Below are positions 1 through 7,899 of a stretch of 64,000 nucleotides of DNA, in pieces. Every line of letters begins with the position of its first letter. Position 1 is the first letter of the stretch. Origin of the DNA: Aldehydirespirator sp965220645 (GTDB taxonomy: Bacteria > Actinomycetota > Acidimicrobiia > Acidimicrobiales > Aldehydirespiratoraceae); assembly GCA_965220645.1 (NCBI GenBank), contig OZ244836.1, positions 3,224,001 through 3,288,000 on the forward strand, given 5' to 3'. The position numbers were made by a program, and so were the translations under genes. The notes under the pieces were generated by a model. That model did not search any database. It saw only the letters and a list, made by a program, of their open reading frames with translations, and was not told the origin of the DNA.

Positions 1-61
1 CAATCACATGGCCGGCCCCGGCCGTCGCATTCGTGAATTCAGTCACATAGCGTTGCCTGCC

Positions 62-1660
62 ATGACCTCCCCGTTCGTGCCGGTGCCGCTCACGCCGGTC
101 ACGTTCCTCGACCGGGCCCGGCTCGTTCACGGCGACCGGCCGGCGGTGGTGGACGGGCCGCTGCGCCGCAGCTACGAGGAGTTCGCCGACCGCTGCGAGC
201 GGCTGGCCGGAGCAACCCTCGATCTGGGTTTGGGGCCAGGCGACACAGTGTCGGTGCTGGCCCCCAACGTGTCGATGGCCCTGGAGGCCGCCTTCGGGTT
301 CCCCATGGCCGGTGTGGTGTTCAACGCCTTGAATTCCCGGCTGGCCGCGGCCGAGCTGGGCTGGATCGTGGGCCACGCCGAGTCCAGGGTTCTCTTCGCC
401 GATCACGCCCTGGCCGATGTGGCCCTCCAGATCGGCCAGCAGGTGCCGGGCTTGCGGGTAGTGGTCTCCAGCGACGCCGGTGTCTCCGGCGCGTCCGACT
501 GCGAGTACGAGGCGCTGCTGGCCGCGGCCGAGCCCCACCGGGCCGCCATCGCCGACGAGCACGCGGTTCTCAGCCTCAACTACACCTCCGGCACCACCGG
601 CCATCCCAAGGGCGTGATGTACTCGCACCGGGGCGCCAACCTCAACGCCCTCGCCATGGCCGCCCAGTGCGGCCTCGACAACGACGCCGTGTTCCTGTGG
701 ACGCTTCCCATATTCCACTGCAACGGCTGGTGCTTCCCGTGGGCGGTGACCGCGGTGGGCGGCTCGCACTTGATGCTGCGCACCCTCGACCCCGGCACGG
801 TGTGGCGCCACATCCGCGAGGACGGTGTGACCCACTTCAACGCGGCCCCCACCGTGCTGATCGGCCTGGTCAACCACCCGGACGCGGCACCCGCGCCCCG
901 CACCGTCCAGGTGGCCACGGGAGGCGCTCCCCCGTCGCCGACCCTGCTGGCCCAGATGGCCGAACTCAACGTTCATGTCACCCACCTCTACGGGCTGACC
1001 GAGACCTACGGCCCATCGCTGATCTGCGACTGGCGCAGCGAATGGGACGGCCTGCCCGCCGACGAGCAGGCCCGGATCAAGGCCCGCCAGGGGGTGGGCA
1101 CGCTGGTGACCTCCTCAGTGCGGGTGGTCGATGCCGGCGGCGCCAACGTGCCCGCCGACGGCACAACCCAGGGCGAGATCGCCATCCGGGGCAACAACGT
1201 GATGCTCGGCTACTACAAGGATCCCGACGCAACCGCCGCGGCTTCGGTGGAGGGGCCCGAGGGGACGTGGTTCCGGACCGGCGATGTGGCCGTGATGCAC
1301 GACCACGGGTACGTGGAGGTGCGGGACCGGGCCAAGGACGTGATCATCTCCGGCGGCGAGAACATCGCATCCATCGAGGTGGAGCAGGCTCTGGCGTCGC
1401 ATCCCGACGTGGTGGAGTGCGCGGTGGTGGCCGCCCCCGACGACACCTGGGGCGAGGTTCCGGCCGCCTTCGTGGTGCTCCGCGACGGGGCGGACGTGTC
1501 CGAGGCCGACTTGGTGGAGCACGTGAAGTCCCGCATCGCCCGCTTCAAGGCCCCGAAGTCGGTGACCTTCGGCGACCTGCCCAAGACCGCCACGGGAAAG
1601 ATCCAGAAGTTCGCCCTGCGCGATCAGCTCTGGGCCGACCGGAATCGCCGCATCAACTGA
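62..1660 (+). CDS. Acyl-CoA synthetase (AMP-binding, FadD-like)
   Basis: ANL-superfamily adenylate-forming enzyme that activates a carboxylic acid, probably a fatty or short-chain acid, to its acyl-CoA through an acyl-AMP. The phosphate-binding loop TSGTTGHPKG lies near residue 176, YGLTETYG near 311, the FRTGD hinge region near 405, KDVIISGGENI near 433, and the C-terminal catalytic-lysine motif PKTATGKIQK near 506. At about 532 residues it has the family's usual length. The frame is open upstream to position 8, but ATG 62 is preferred because TAGCGT (48-53) lies 8 nt before it, the spacing seen at many apparently leaderless genes here. It converges on the next gene, 15 bp away. The substrate cannot be told from sequence; the motif set fits medium/short-chain fatty-acyl ligases. 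Confidence 0.9.
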   Translation: MTSPFVPVPLTPVTFLDRARLVHGDRPAVVDGPLRRSYEEFADRCERLAGATLDLGLGPGDTVSVLAPNVSMALEAAFGFPMAGVVFNALNSRLAAAELGWIVGHAESRVLFADHALADVALQIGQQVPGLRVVVSSDAGVSGASDCEYEALLAAAEPHRAAIADEHAVLSLNYTSGTTGHPKGVMYSHRGANLNALAMAAQCGLDNDAVFLWTLPIFHCNGWCFPWAVTAVGGSHLMLRTLDPGTVWRHIREDGVTHFNAAPTVLIGLVNHPDAAPAPRTVQVATGGAPPSPTLLAQMAELNVHVTHLYGLTETYGPSLICDWRSEWDGLPADEQARIKARQGVGTLVTSSVRVVDAGGANVPADGTTQGEIAIRGNNVMLGYYKDPDATAAASVEGPEGTWFRTGDVAVMHDHGYVEVRDRAKDVIISGGENIASIEVEQALASHPDVVECAVVAAPDDTWGEVPAAFVVLRDGADVSEADLVEHVKSRIARFKAPKSVTFGDLPKTATGKIQKFALRDQLWADRNRRIN

Positions 1661-1675
1661 CGCAGGCGCGAGCGA

Positions 1676-2629
1676 TCAGGTCTCGTTCACCAAGGGCACG
1701 ACCGACTCGGCGAACACGTCGAACTGCTCGAGGTACTCCTCCAGGGTGCGGGCCCGGAACTTGAGATGGAAGGTGTTGGCCCCCGCGGCCCGCCCGGACC
1801 GGATGCTGGCGGCCAGCGGCTCGGCGCCGCACGACATCACCGGGGGCAGCCCCTCGGGGGCACTGTCGGCCAGCAGGTAGCACCACGGCGGCATGAAGCC
1901 GATATCGAAACGAGCGCCTTCGCGGCCGGCGGCGGCCGCGGCGGTGTTCATGGTGTCGACGATCTCGCCGTACTGCGACACCGGATTGCCCATCGGCACG
2001 TAGCCGTCGCCCAGACGTCCGGCGCGCCGCCACGCGGCCCGGCCGCTGCCCCCCACCCAGACGGGCAGCTCCCGCACCGGGGCCGGAGCGACGCCGACAT
2101 CGGCGTAGCTGAAGGCCTCCCCCGAGTGGCTCACATAGGTGCCGGCGAAGGCTCCCCTCACCGCCTCGATGGTCTCATCGAGCAGCCGGCCCCGGGCCTC
2201 GAAGTCAACACCCAACGCCTCGAACTCGGCCTCCACGTGGCCGGCTCCCACCCCGAGAATGGCCCTCCCGCCCGACAGGTGATCGAGCGTGGCAAAAGAC
2301 TTCGCAGTCTGCAGGGGGTGGCGGTAGGCCGCGATCCAGACGACCGAGGCCAGACTGACCGTCTCGGTGCAGGCGGCCAGGTACGACAGCGTGGCCACCG
2401 TGTCGTACCAGACGGTGCCCATGTGAGCCGCGTAGTCGTTGTCGGGTATGGCGACGTGGTCGGTAATGCCGACGAAGTGGTGGCCGGTGCTCTCGGCCTT
2501 GCGGGCGATGCGCACCAGGTCCTCGACGGTTGCGGTGTGCTCCCAGGGGTCGGCCAGCGTTGCGGTGAGGGTATGGATCGGCAGGCCGACGCCGTAGGTC
2601 CAGCCGCCCGGGGGAGTGATCGGGGCCAT
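1676..2629 (-). CDS. LLM-class (F420-dependent type) oxidoreductase
   Basis: Luciferase-like monooxygenase-family TIM-barrel protein of 317 residues, the usual size for actinobacterial F420-dependent oxidoreductases. Characteristic segments are the N-terminal GVGLPIHTL strand, ITDHVAIPDND, LSGGRAILGVGAG near residue 120, and LPVWVGGSGRAAWRRAGRLGDGY in the cofactor/phosphate-binding region. The start ATG 2629 has TAGCAT 9 nt upstream and no Shine-Dalgarno sequence, so the transcript may be leaderless. It is convergent with the acyl-CoA ligase. Cofactor (F420 or FMN) and substrate are inferred from the family only. A second, divergent LLM protein sits at 38123-39184. Confidence 0.85.
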   Translation of the reverse strand: MAPITPPGGWTYGVGLPIHTLTATLADPWEHTATVEDLVRIARKAESTGHHFVGITDHVAIPDNDYAAHMGTVWYDTVATLSYLAACTETVSLASVVWIAAYRHPLQTAKSFATLDHLSGGRAILGVGAGHVEAEFEALGVDFEARGRLLDETIEAVRGAFAGTYVSHSGEAFSYADVGVAPAPVRELPVWVGGSGRAAWRRAGRLGDGYVPMGNPVSQYGEIVDTMNTAAAAAGREGARFDIGFMPPWCYLLADSAPEGLPPVMSCGAEPLAASIRSGRAAGANTFHLKFRARTLEEYLEQFDVFAESVVPLVNET

Positions 2630-2676
2630 CGCGGCACGATGCTACGGCGCGACCGTCCGCCAACCGCAGGCCGGCC

Positions 2677-3045
2677 CTAGTTGCGGCAGCCGCTGAAACC
2701 CGGATCCGGGCCGGGACGGCGCGGCGGGGCGAAGAAGTCGTTCTCGCCTTCGGCCAGTTGGCTGCGCTTGCGCATGATCGCCCTGCGCTCAGCCTCGAGA
2801 TACAGGTACCGCTGCACATCGTTGGGGGTGTCGTCGCTCATGAACATGTCGACGGCCACCGGATCACGGCACAGCTCCTCGCGGATGTCCTCCTTGGTGA
2901 CGGTCCTGCCGCCGCCGCGGCCGGCGCGCTCGCGCTTCATCCGCCAGCGATACCACCTGTTCCTGGCGATGGGGGCGAGCAGCCCCAGGTTGAACATCGC
3001 CAGTCCGAAGAACGCGTACTCCGCGGCCATCACGAACGGCGCCAT
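2677..3045 (-). CDS. Small single-span membrane protein, unknown function
   Basis: A 122-residue protein. One hydrophobic N-terminal segment (residues about 5-26, including AAEYAFFGLAMFNLGLLAP) is followed by a strongly basic juxtamembrane stretch (RNRWYRWRMKRERAGR), giving an N-out/C-in prediction. The cytoplasmic part is charged and helical, ending in a proline-rich tail. No domain is recognised. ATG 3045 is supported by a good ribosome-binding site, GGAGGAG, just upstream. It lies 47 bp before the LLM oxidoreductase on the same strand and could be co-transcribed with it. Confidence 0.6.
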   Translation of the reverse strand: MAPFVMAAEYAFFGLAMFNLGLLAPIARNRWYRWRMKRERAGRGGGRTVTKEDIREELCRDPVAVDMFMSDDTPNDVQRYLYLEAERRAIMRKRSQLAEGENDFFAPPRRPGPDPGFSGCRN

Positions 3046-3215
3046 GGTGCTCCTCCTGCATGAGTGAACGTCTGGCGCCCGGACGACAGGCCGCGATACT
3101 GGTCTTATTTCAGTATATCTAATGTGTTGTCGGATGCTACCCGTATTGCGCGGCTCACACGAGCGCCTTCGTCCCGCTGCCGCCCCGTCGCACCGGTCGT
3201 TAGCATCAGCGGGCC

Positions 3216-3878
3216 ATGACTTCCCGCATTGCCTTCCTCGACGAGGCTCTCGTCAGCTATGTCGACGCTCACTCCACCGGACCGGACCGCGTCCAGCGGG
3301 AGTTGATCGCAGCCACGGCCGCGCTCGGCGACTGGAGCGTCATGCAGGTCGGCACTGCCCAGGGCGCGTTCATGACGATGCTCACCACCCTGCTGCGACC
3401 GGTGTTCGCGGTGGAGATCGGCACCTTCACCGGCTACTCGGCCCTGTGCGTGGCCCGGGCGCTGCCGCCCGGCGGCCGGCTGCTGTGCTGCGACATCTCC
3501 GAGGAGTGGACCGCAATCGCACGCGAGCACTGGCAGCGCGCCGGCGTGAGCGATCGGATCGACCTGCGCATCGCCCCCGCGCTCGACACCCTGCGATCCC
3601 TGCCGGCCGAGACGGTGATCGACTTCGCCTTCATCGACGCCGACAAGGAGTTCTACATCGACTATTACACCGAGCTCGTGCCGCGGCTGTCGGATGCAGG
3701 CGTGGTTCTGGTGGACAACGTCTTGTGGAGCGGCAACGTGGCCGACCCCGGCCAGACCGACGCCACCACGGAGGCTCTACGCGCCTTCAACGCCCACGTC
3801 GTGCGCGACGATCGGGTCCTGGTGTCGCTGCTGCCGGTCGGCGACGGCCTGTCGATGATCTCGCGCCGGCACGCCTGA
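3216..3878 (+). CDS. Class I SAM-dependent O-methyltransferase (CCoAOMT/COMT family)
   Basis: A 220-residue O-methyltransferase of the caffeoyl-CoA/catechol O-methyltransferase type. The SAM-binding motif I is VEIGTFTGYSALCVA (about residues 68-82), followed by the acidic strand CCDISEE; the divalent-metal ligands are in FIDADKEFY (about 138-146) and VDNVLWSG (about 165-172). Length and motif order match bacterial small-molecule O-methyltransferases, which methylate vicinal dihydroxy-aromatics in a Mg-dependent way. ATG 3216 has TAGCAT 9 nt upstream, consistent with a leaderless start. It has no co-directional partner, so its substrate is unknown. Confidence 0.88.
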   Translation: MTSRIAFLDEALVSYVDAHSTGPDRVQRELIAATAALGDWSVMQVGTAQGAFMTMLTTLLRPVFAVEIGTFTGYSALCVARALPPGGRLLCCDISEEWTAIAREHWQRAGVSDRIDLRIAPALDTLRSLPAETVIDFAFIDADKEFYIDYYTELVPRLSDAGVVLVDNVLWSGNVADPGQTDATTEALRAFNAHVVRDDRVLVSLLPVGDGLSMISRRHA

Positions 3879-3914
3879 TCGGTCACAGCAACACAACTGG
3901 AGCTGCAATGCGGC

Positions 3915-3970
3915 GCGACGAGTCGCGGCGCGCCCTCAAGCAGCGACGAGTCGCGGCGCGCCCTCAAGCA
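3915..3970. repeat. Tandem direct repeat, 2 x 28 bp
   Basis: Two exact adjacent copies of a 28-bp unit (3915-3942 and 3943-3970), each starting GCGACGAG and ending CCCTCAAGCA. It lies in the 129-bp gap between the O-methyltransferase and the convergent ROK kinase. No coding function is apparent; it looks like a recent slippage or unequal-exchange duplication. Confidence 0.9.
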
Positions 3971-4007
3971 GTGTCGAGGCCCTGCGCACGGTGGCGTCGC
4001 ACGACCT

Positions 4008-4790
4008 TCACTTCGCCGCAGAGCCGGCCGAACCGCGACCGGCACGCCGGGCGGCCACCGCCGCGCCGACAACACCGGCGTGAGCACCGAGATGGGCAAC
4101 CGAGATGGGCTTGGCCAGCTCAAGCTTCGACGCGAACCGATCGAAGTTGTCGCTCAGCCCTCCGCCGACAACCCAGCGGGACGGGTTGAGCATGGCCTCC
4201 AACTCGTCGAAGAAGGGCTGGGCCCGCCGGGCCCATTCAACCGGGGTGAGCTCCTCGGCGGAGATCGCCCGACCCGACGCGATCTCCTCGAAGCGTCCGT
4301 TCGTGCCTATGAGGCCGCCCAACTCCGAGTTGGCGATGAGATCGCCGTTGTGGATCAGAGCGCTGCCGATGCCGGTCCCGAAGGTCAGCACGATGGTGAG
4401 ACCGTCCCGGTCCTCTCCGGCGTCGCCGTAGGTCAACTCGGCCAGCCCGGCTGCGTCGGCGTCGTTGATGAACACCGCGCTGGTGCCGTCGGGGGCGCGC
4501 AGGTACGCCAGTGCACCGTCGTCCTGGAAGGCGCTGGAGAGATTGGGAGCGTTGCGCAGCGACGATCCGTCGATCACGCCCGGCAGGGCCACGCCGACCG
4601 GACCGGACCAGCCCACCGCGGACGCGATGCGACCGATGGCCGCTACGACGTCACCGGGCGACGCGGTCGGGGGCGTCGACTCGGAGTGGATTGACCCGGC
4701 CAGCTCCCCCGTGTCGAGATCGACCACGGCACCCTTGATGCTGGTGCCCCCTACATCGACGCCGAGCTGCGCCTTGGACCGGCCGCTCAT
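4008..4790 (-). CDS. ppgK: ROK-family kinase, polyphosphate-glucokinase-like
   Basis: A 260-residue sugar kinase. The N-terminal phosphate-binding motif is GVDVGGTSIKGAVVD. The central LTFGTGIGSALIHNGDL, then NSELGGL, and the C-terminal VVGGGLSDNFDRF and AGVVGAA follow the order of actinobacterial polyphosphate--glucose phosphotransferases, which use polyP or ATP to make glucose 6-phosphate. The CxCGxxGCxE zinc motif of classical ROK glucokinases is absent, as is usual for PpgK. The PpgK ELGH histidine is replaced by glycine (ELGG). It is the last gene of the ABC operon, its ATG overlapping the ATPase stop codon (ATGA), so it probably phosphorylates the imported sugar-like substrate or a product of it. 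Some other ROK sugar kinase is the main alternative. Confidence 0.8.
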   Translation of the reverse strand: MSGRSKAQLGVDVGGTSIKGAVVDLDTGELAGSIHSESTPPTASPGDVVAAIGRIASAVGWSGPVGVALPGVIDGSSLRNAPNLSSAFQDDGALAYLRAPDGTSAVFINDADAAGLAELTYGDAGEDRDGLTIVLTFGTGIGSALIHNGDLIANSELGGLIGTNGRFEEIASGRAISAEELTPVEWARRAQPFFDELEAMLNPSRWVVGGGLSDNFDRFASKLELAKPISVAHLGAHAGVVGAAVAARRAGRGSAGSAAK

Positions 4791-5566
4791 GGGCCGGGAT
4801 CGCCGGTCTTGGCGCCGGTGATGTAGGCGACGAGATCGTCCTTGGTCACCTCGCCCACATCCACCTCCGCAGTCTTGCGGCCCTGGCGCAGAACGACCGC
4901 CCGGTCGCAGACCGCGGTGACGCGGTCCATGTTGTGAGTGATGAGCAGCACGGCCACGCCCCCGTCGCGCAGGCTGCGGATGAGGTCGAGTACCCGGGCC
5001 GCCTGCTCCACTCCCAGCGCGGCGGCGGGCTCGTCAAGCAGCACGATCTGCTGGCCCCAAGCGGCCGCCCGACCGATGGCCACCGCTTGGCGCTGGCCGC
5101 CGGACAGGGCGCTCATCGAGCGGCGCAGAGAGGGGATGCGGATGTCGAGCCGGCCGAGGATCTCACTCGACTCGGCCCGCATCCGCTTCTTGTCGAGCAC
5201 CCCGAGCCACGCGCCGAGCCGGCCGCCCCTGGTGTGCTCCCGGTTGAGGAAGAGGTTCTCGACGACATCGAGGGGGTCGATGACGGCAAGGGTCTGGTGG
5301 ACGGTCTCGATGCCCAGCGACCGGGCCACCTCGGGCGAGGCGATGGCCTGGACAGCCCCGTCGACCCTGACCACTCCCGCGTCGGGCGCATATACGCCGG
5401 AGATGCACTTGACCAGCGTCGACTTGCCCGCGCCGTTGTCGCCCAGCAGGGCCGTGACCCGGCCGTAGTGAAGGCTCAGCTCCACACGATCGAGCGCCCG
5501 CACCGCCCGGAACGACTTGCACAGGCCGTCGACCTCGAGCGCCGCGGTGCCAGCCGTCCCCGTCAC
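4787..5566 (-). CDS. Sugar-type ABC importer ATP-binding protein (single domain)
   Basis: Nucleotide-binding subunit of a carbohydrate-uptake-2 (CUT2)-type importer with a single ABC domain, like FrcA, rather than the fused double domain of RbsA. Walker A GDNGAGKST near residue 42, signature LSGGQRQAVAIGRA near 146, Walker B VLLDEPAAAL near 168, H-loop LLITHNMD. The frame is open to 5608, but GTG 5566 is preferred because it overlaps the upstream stop codon as GTGA, matching the 4-nt overlaps elsewhere in this operon. The product is about 259 residues. It energises the permease at 6819-7820, from which it is separated by the YhfX-like gene. Confidence 0.9.
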   Translation of the reverse strand: MTGTAGTAALEVDGLCKSFRAVRALDRVELSLHYGRVTALLGDNGAGKSTLVKCISGVYAPDAGVVRVDGAVQAIASPEVARSLGIETVHQTLAVIDPLDVVENLFLNREHTRGGRLGAWLGVLDKKRMRAESSEILGRLDIRIPSLRRSMSALSGGQRQAVAIGRAAAWGQQIVLLDEPAAALGVEQAARVLDLIRSLRDGGVAVLLITHNMDRVTAVCDRAVVLRQGRKTAEVDVGEVTKDDLVAYITGAKTGDPGP

Positions 5567-6771
5567 CGCGAACCCCCGACGGGAACCTCGTCCCCGAAGC
5601 CGTTCCAAACGCCCACCACCTGGGGCTGGCCCCGGGACACGCCGGCGAGGCCCACCACGAGCGTCCTGGTGACGAAGGCCTGGACCCGGAACCCGAAGAC
5701 CACGGTGGCGCCCTCGGCCACGGTACGTGGCTCGCCGGGATGAAGCCTGGCGTAGTAGTCGATGGCCGCGGGGTTGGGCATGTCCACCGGCACCGGCTCC
5801 GTCGAAACCTCCGACGGGTCGTGGGCGACGATGGCTCGCACCTGGTAGTCGCCGAAGACCGGGTCGACATACAACCCTCCACCGAAGCAGAGCGGCACGC
5901 CCTGGTGGACGTGGGCCACCTCGCTGAGGTAGAGCACCGCGGGCTGCTCGGGGAGGTCCTGCACCCCATGAAGGGGGGTGGTGCCGGTGAGTCCGTGGCC
6001 GGGCTCGACCTGGGTGGCACCGGCCTCGGCCAGCAAGCCGAGCACCTCGGTGGAGGTTGTGCCCGGCGCGTTGATCTCCAGAGTCGATCCGCAGGCAGCG
6101 TGACTGCGGGCGATCTCCGCGGCCCGGGCCAGCGTCTCGGCGTTTGGCGTGAGGCGGACCCCGCCGGAGCCGGGGTCGAACAGCAGGGCCGGGAAGGTGG
6201 TCAGCCCAGCGAATTCGGCACCGGGCAGCCCGGCGATGCGATCGATCATGGCGGCAAGGTCGTCCAGCGCGACGCCGCCCTCGTGGCCCGGGTAGAACGT
6301 GTCGCCTTCGGCGAACACCCGCACCAGCAGCCGCTGGGACCGCCCGAGGCGGTGGGCCGCGGTCGCGGCCTCCGCTGCCTTGTTCTCGGAGAAGACCGTC
6401 CAGTAGTCAGGCTCCAGGCCCGCGGCCTCGCCGGCCTCGGCACGGGGCACCTGGACCAGATGACCGAGATGGCCGAGGTTGTGGCCGTGGCGGGCGATCG
6501 GTCGGGCGCAGGCCATGTCCACGGCGACGAAGCCGTCGGCACCGCCGGCGGTCATGGCCGCCAGCGCCCCCGGGGACCGGCCGATCTGCTTGGTCATGGC
6601 GTAGACGGTGAGGCCCAGCCGGTGGGCCTGCCTGCACAGCCCGGCCGTGTTCGCCTCTATCGTGTCGAGGTCGAGCACGCAGCTGTTGGCCGGTATCTGG
6701 CCCGCCTGATGGAGCTCGACCGCGGCCTGCACGAACTTGGGGCTGCGCGCCAGCAGGGATTGGAGGAACAC
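5563..6771 (-). CDS. YhfX-like PLP-dependent enzyme (alanine racemase-type barrel)
   Basis: A 402-residue fold-type III PLP protein. The N-terminal barrel starts CVLDLDTIEANTAGL and has the PLP-lysine context YAMTKQIGR (lysine near residue 60); a C-terminal beta domain follows. The overall layout and the FLQSL...ANSCVLDLD start resemble E. coli YhfX, an uncharacterised alanine racemase/D-threonine aldolase relative. Start is GTG 6771, with AAGGAGA about 8 nt upstream; that ribosome-binding site lies inside a duplicated copy of the upstream gene's tail. It is inserted between the permease and ATPase genes of the ABC importer, so it probably acts on the imported compound or a derivative (a D-/L-amino acid or amino-sugar-like molecule). 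The precise reaction is unknown. Confidence 0.75.
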   Translation of the reverse strand: MFLQSLLARSPKFVQAAVELHQAGQIPANSCVLDLDTIEANTAGLCRQAHRLGLTVYAMTKQIGRSPGALAAMTAGGADGFVAVDMACARPIARHGHNLGHLGHLVQVPRAEAGEAAGLEPDYWTVFSENKAAEAATAAHRLGRSQRLLVRVFAEGDTFYPGHEGGVALDDLAAMIDRIAGLPGAEFAGLTTFPALLFDPGSGGVRLTPNAETLARAAEIARSHAACGSTLEINAPGTTSTEVLGLLAEAGATQVEPGHGLTGTTPLHGVQDLPEQPAVLYLSEVAHVHQGVPLCFGGGLYVDPVFGDYQVRAIVAHDPSEVSTEPVPVDMPNPAAIDYYARLHPGEPRTVAEGATVVFGFRVQAFVTRTLVVGLAGVSRGQPQVVGVWNGFGDEVPVGGSR

Positions 6772-6772
6772 G

Positions 6773-6842
6773 TCAGGTCTCCTTCTGCTCTCGCATCAGA
6801 CCGGTGTCACCTCTCTCATCAGGTCTCCTTCTGCTCTCGCAT
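6773..6842. repeat. Duplicated 3' end of permease gene (2 x 24 bp, 46 bp apart)
   Basis: The final 24 bp of the permease gene (6819-6842, encoding MREQKET and the stop) recur exactly at 6773-6796. The downstream copy is not needed for the permease but contains AGAAGGAGA, which forms the ribosome-binding site of the YhfX-like gene starting at 6771. Between the copies lies a related short frame (MREVTPV, then stop). Confidence 0.9.
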
Positions 6843-7820
6843 GCTCAGCGCAACCGCCAGGATTATGATCACGCCCCGCGCGATCAGCTGGTCCGCGACC
6901 CGCAGGCCCATCAGGATCAGGCCGTTGTTCAGCATGGCCATCACCACCGCCCCCGCTATGGCCCCGGCCACCGAGGCCCGGCCGCCGAAGAGGTTCGTGC
7001 CGCCGATGACCACGGCCGCGATGACCGTGAGCAGGAGGTTCTCGCCCAGATCGTGGCGCCCGATGGCCAGCCGACCGGCCAGCAGCACGCCTGCGAACGA
7101 GGCCGCGGCTGCACTGGCCATCAGCGCGGTGACGCGGATGCGATCGGTGTTGATGCCGAGCGCGGCTGCCGCGGCTCGGTCGGCGCCCACCGAGAGGACA
7201 TGGCGACCCCACCGCAACTGGTGCAGCACTAGATGCCCGATCAAGCCAACCACCACGATCCAGATCAGCAGCGACGAGATGGGTCCCACCGACCCGCCCC
7301 CGAAGACGGCCAGGAAGGTGTCGTTGCGGATCGGCAGTGACTGCAGATTGTTCATGTTGCGGGCGATACCACTGACGATCCCGAGCATCCCCAGCGTCAC
7401 AAGGAACGACGGGATGCGCACCTTCACGGCAATGAGGCCGTTGAGGAGCCCGATGCCGGCTCCCACTGCGAGCGCCGCGGCCGCACCGGCTGCGAACCCG
7501 TAGCTGCCCACCGCCTCGGCCGCCACCAGCGACGACAAGGCGGCGATCGCCCCGACCGACAGGTCGATCTCCGCCGCAGCCAGTGCGAAGGCCATTCCCA
7601 CCGCCATCACCGCGATCGGGGCAGCCTGGCGACCGATGTTCAGCAAGTTGGAGGCCGTGAGGAAGCCGTCGTCGCGCAGGATGACCGCGAACATCCCGAA
7701 GATGAGCAGCGCGGCCGCGTACACCACGTACTGGCGCACCCCCGGGTCCTGGCGCCGCCTGGCCTGCCACCGGTGGACGGCAACGGGCAGCAGCCCAGCC
7801 GCGGCGGTGTCGTTTGTCAT
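6819..7820 (-). CDS. Sugar-type ABC importer permease (BPD_transp_2, RbsC-like)
   Basis: Inner-membrane permease of 333 residues with about 8-10 hydrophobic segments. The family-typical segment AAAEIDLSVGAIAALSS lies near residue 85, and the conserved core VIGGTNLFGGRASVAGA near residue 270. It resembles CUT2 permeases for ribose, xylose, autoinducer-2 and related small polyols. It is encoded between its cognate binding lipoprotein (7900-9132) and the YhfX-like enzyme. A 13-bp-stem hairpin lies in the gap from the binding protein, so it may be expressed at a lower level than that gene. Confidence 0.92.
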   Translation of the reverse strand: MTNDTAAAGLLPVAVHRWQARRRQDPGVRQYVVYAAALLIFGMFAVILRDDGFLTASNLLNIGRQAAPIAVMAVGMAFALAAAEIDLSVGAIAALSSLVAAEAVGSYGFAAGAAAALAVGAGIGLLNGLIAVKVRIPSFLVTLGMLGIVSGIARNMNNLQSLPIRNDTFLAVFGGGSVGPISSLLIWIVVVGLIGHLVLHQLRWGRHVLSVGADRAAAAALGINTDRIRVTALMASAAAASFAGVLLAGRLAIGRHDLGENLLLTVIAAVVIGGTNLFGGRASVAGAIAGAVVMAMLNNGLILMGLRVADQLIARGVIIILAVALSMREQKET

Positions 7821-7844
7821 GCGTTCCTCACTGAGCCTGCCTTC

Positions 7845-7883
7845 AGCCCCGGCGGCGAATCAGGGGGGACCGCCGCCGGGGCT
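7845..7883 (-). promoter_or_regulatory. Intercistronic hairpin between binding-protein and permease genes
   Basis: Perfect 13-bp inverted repeat (7845-7857 pairs with 7871-7883) around a 13-nt loop, G+C-rich and not followed by a T run on the minus strand. Hairpins in this position of ABC operons often stabilise the upstream binding-protein message or partly terminate before the permease. That role is inferred here. Confidence 0.65.
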
Positions 7884-7899
7884 TTCCAGCAAGTCTGCC

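Noticed and set aside
1766..2680. 304-residue plus-strand frame opposite the LLM oxidoreductase
   Set aside because: Shadow of a gene with clear family motifs; His/Arg/Gly-rich with no recognisable domain.
5740..7503. 587-residue open frame on the plus strand
   Set aside because: Lies antisense across the YhfX-like and permease genes, has low-complexity Arg/Gly/Ala composition and no domains; a typical shadow frame in high-GC DNA.
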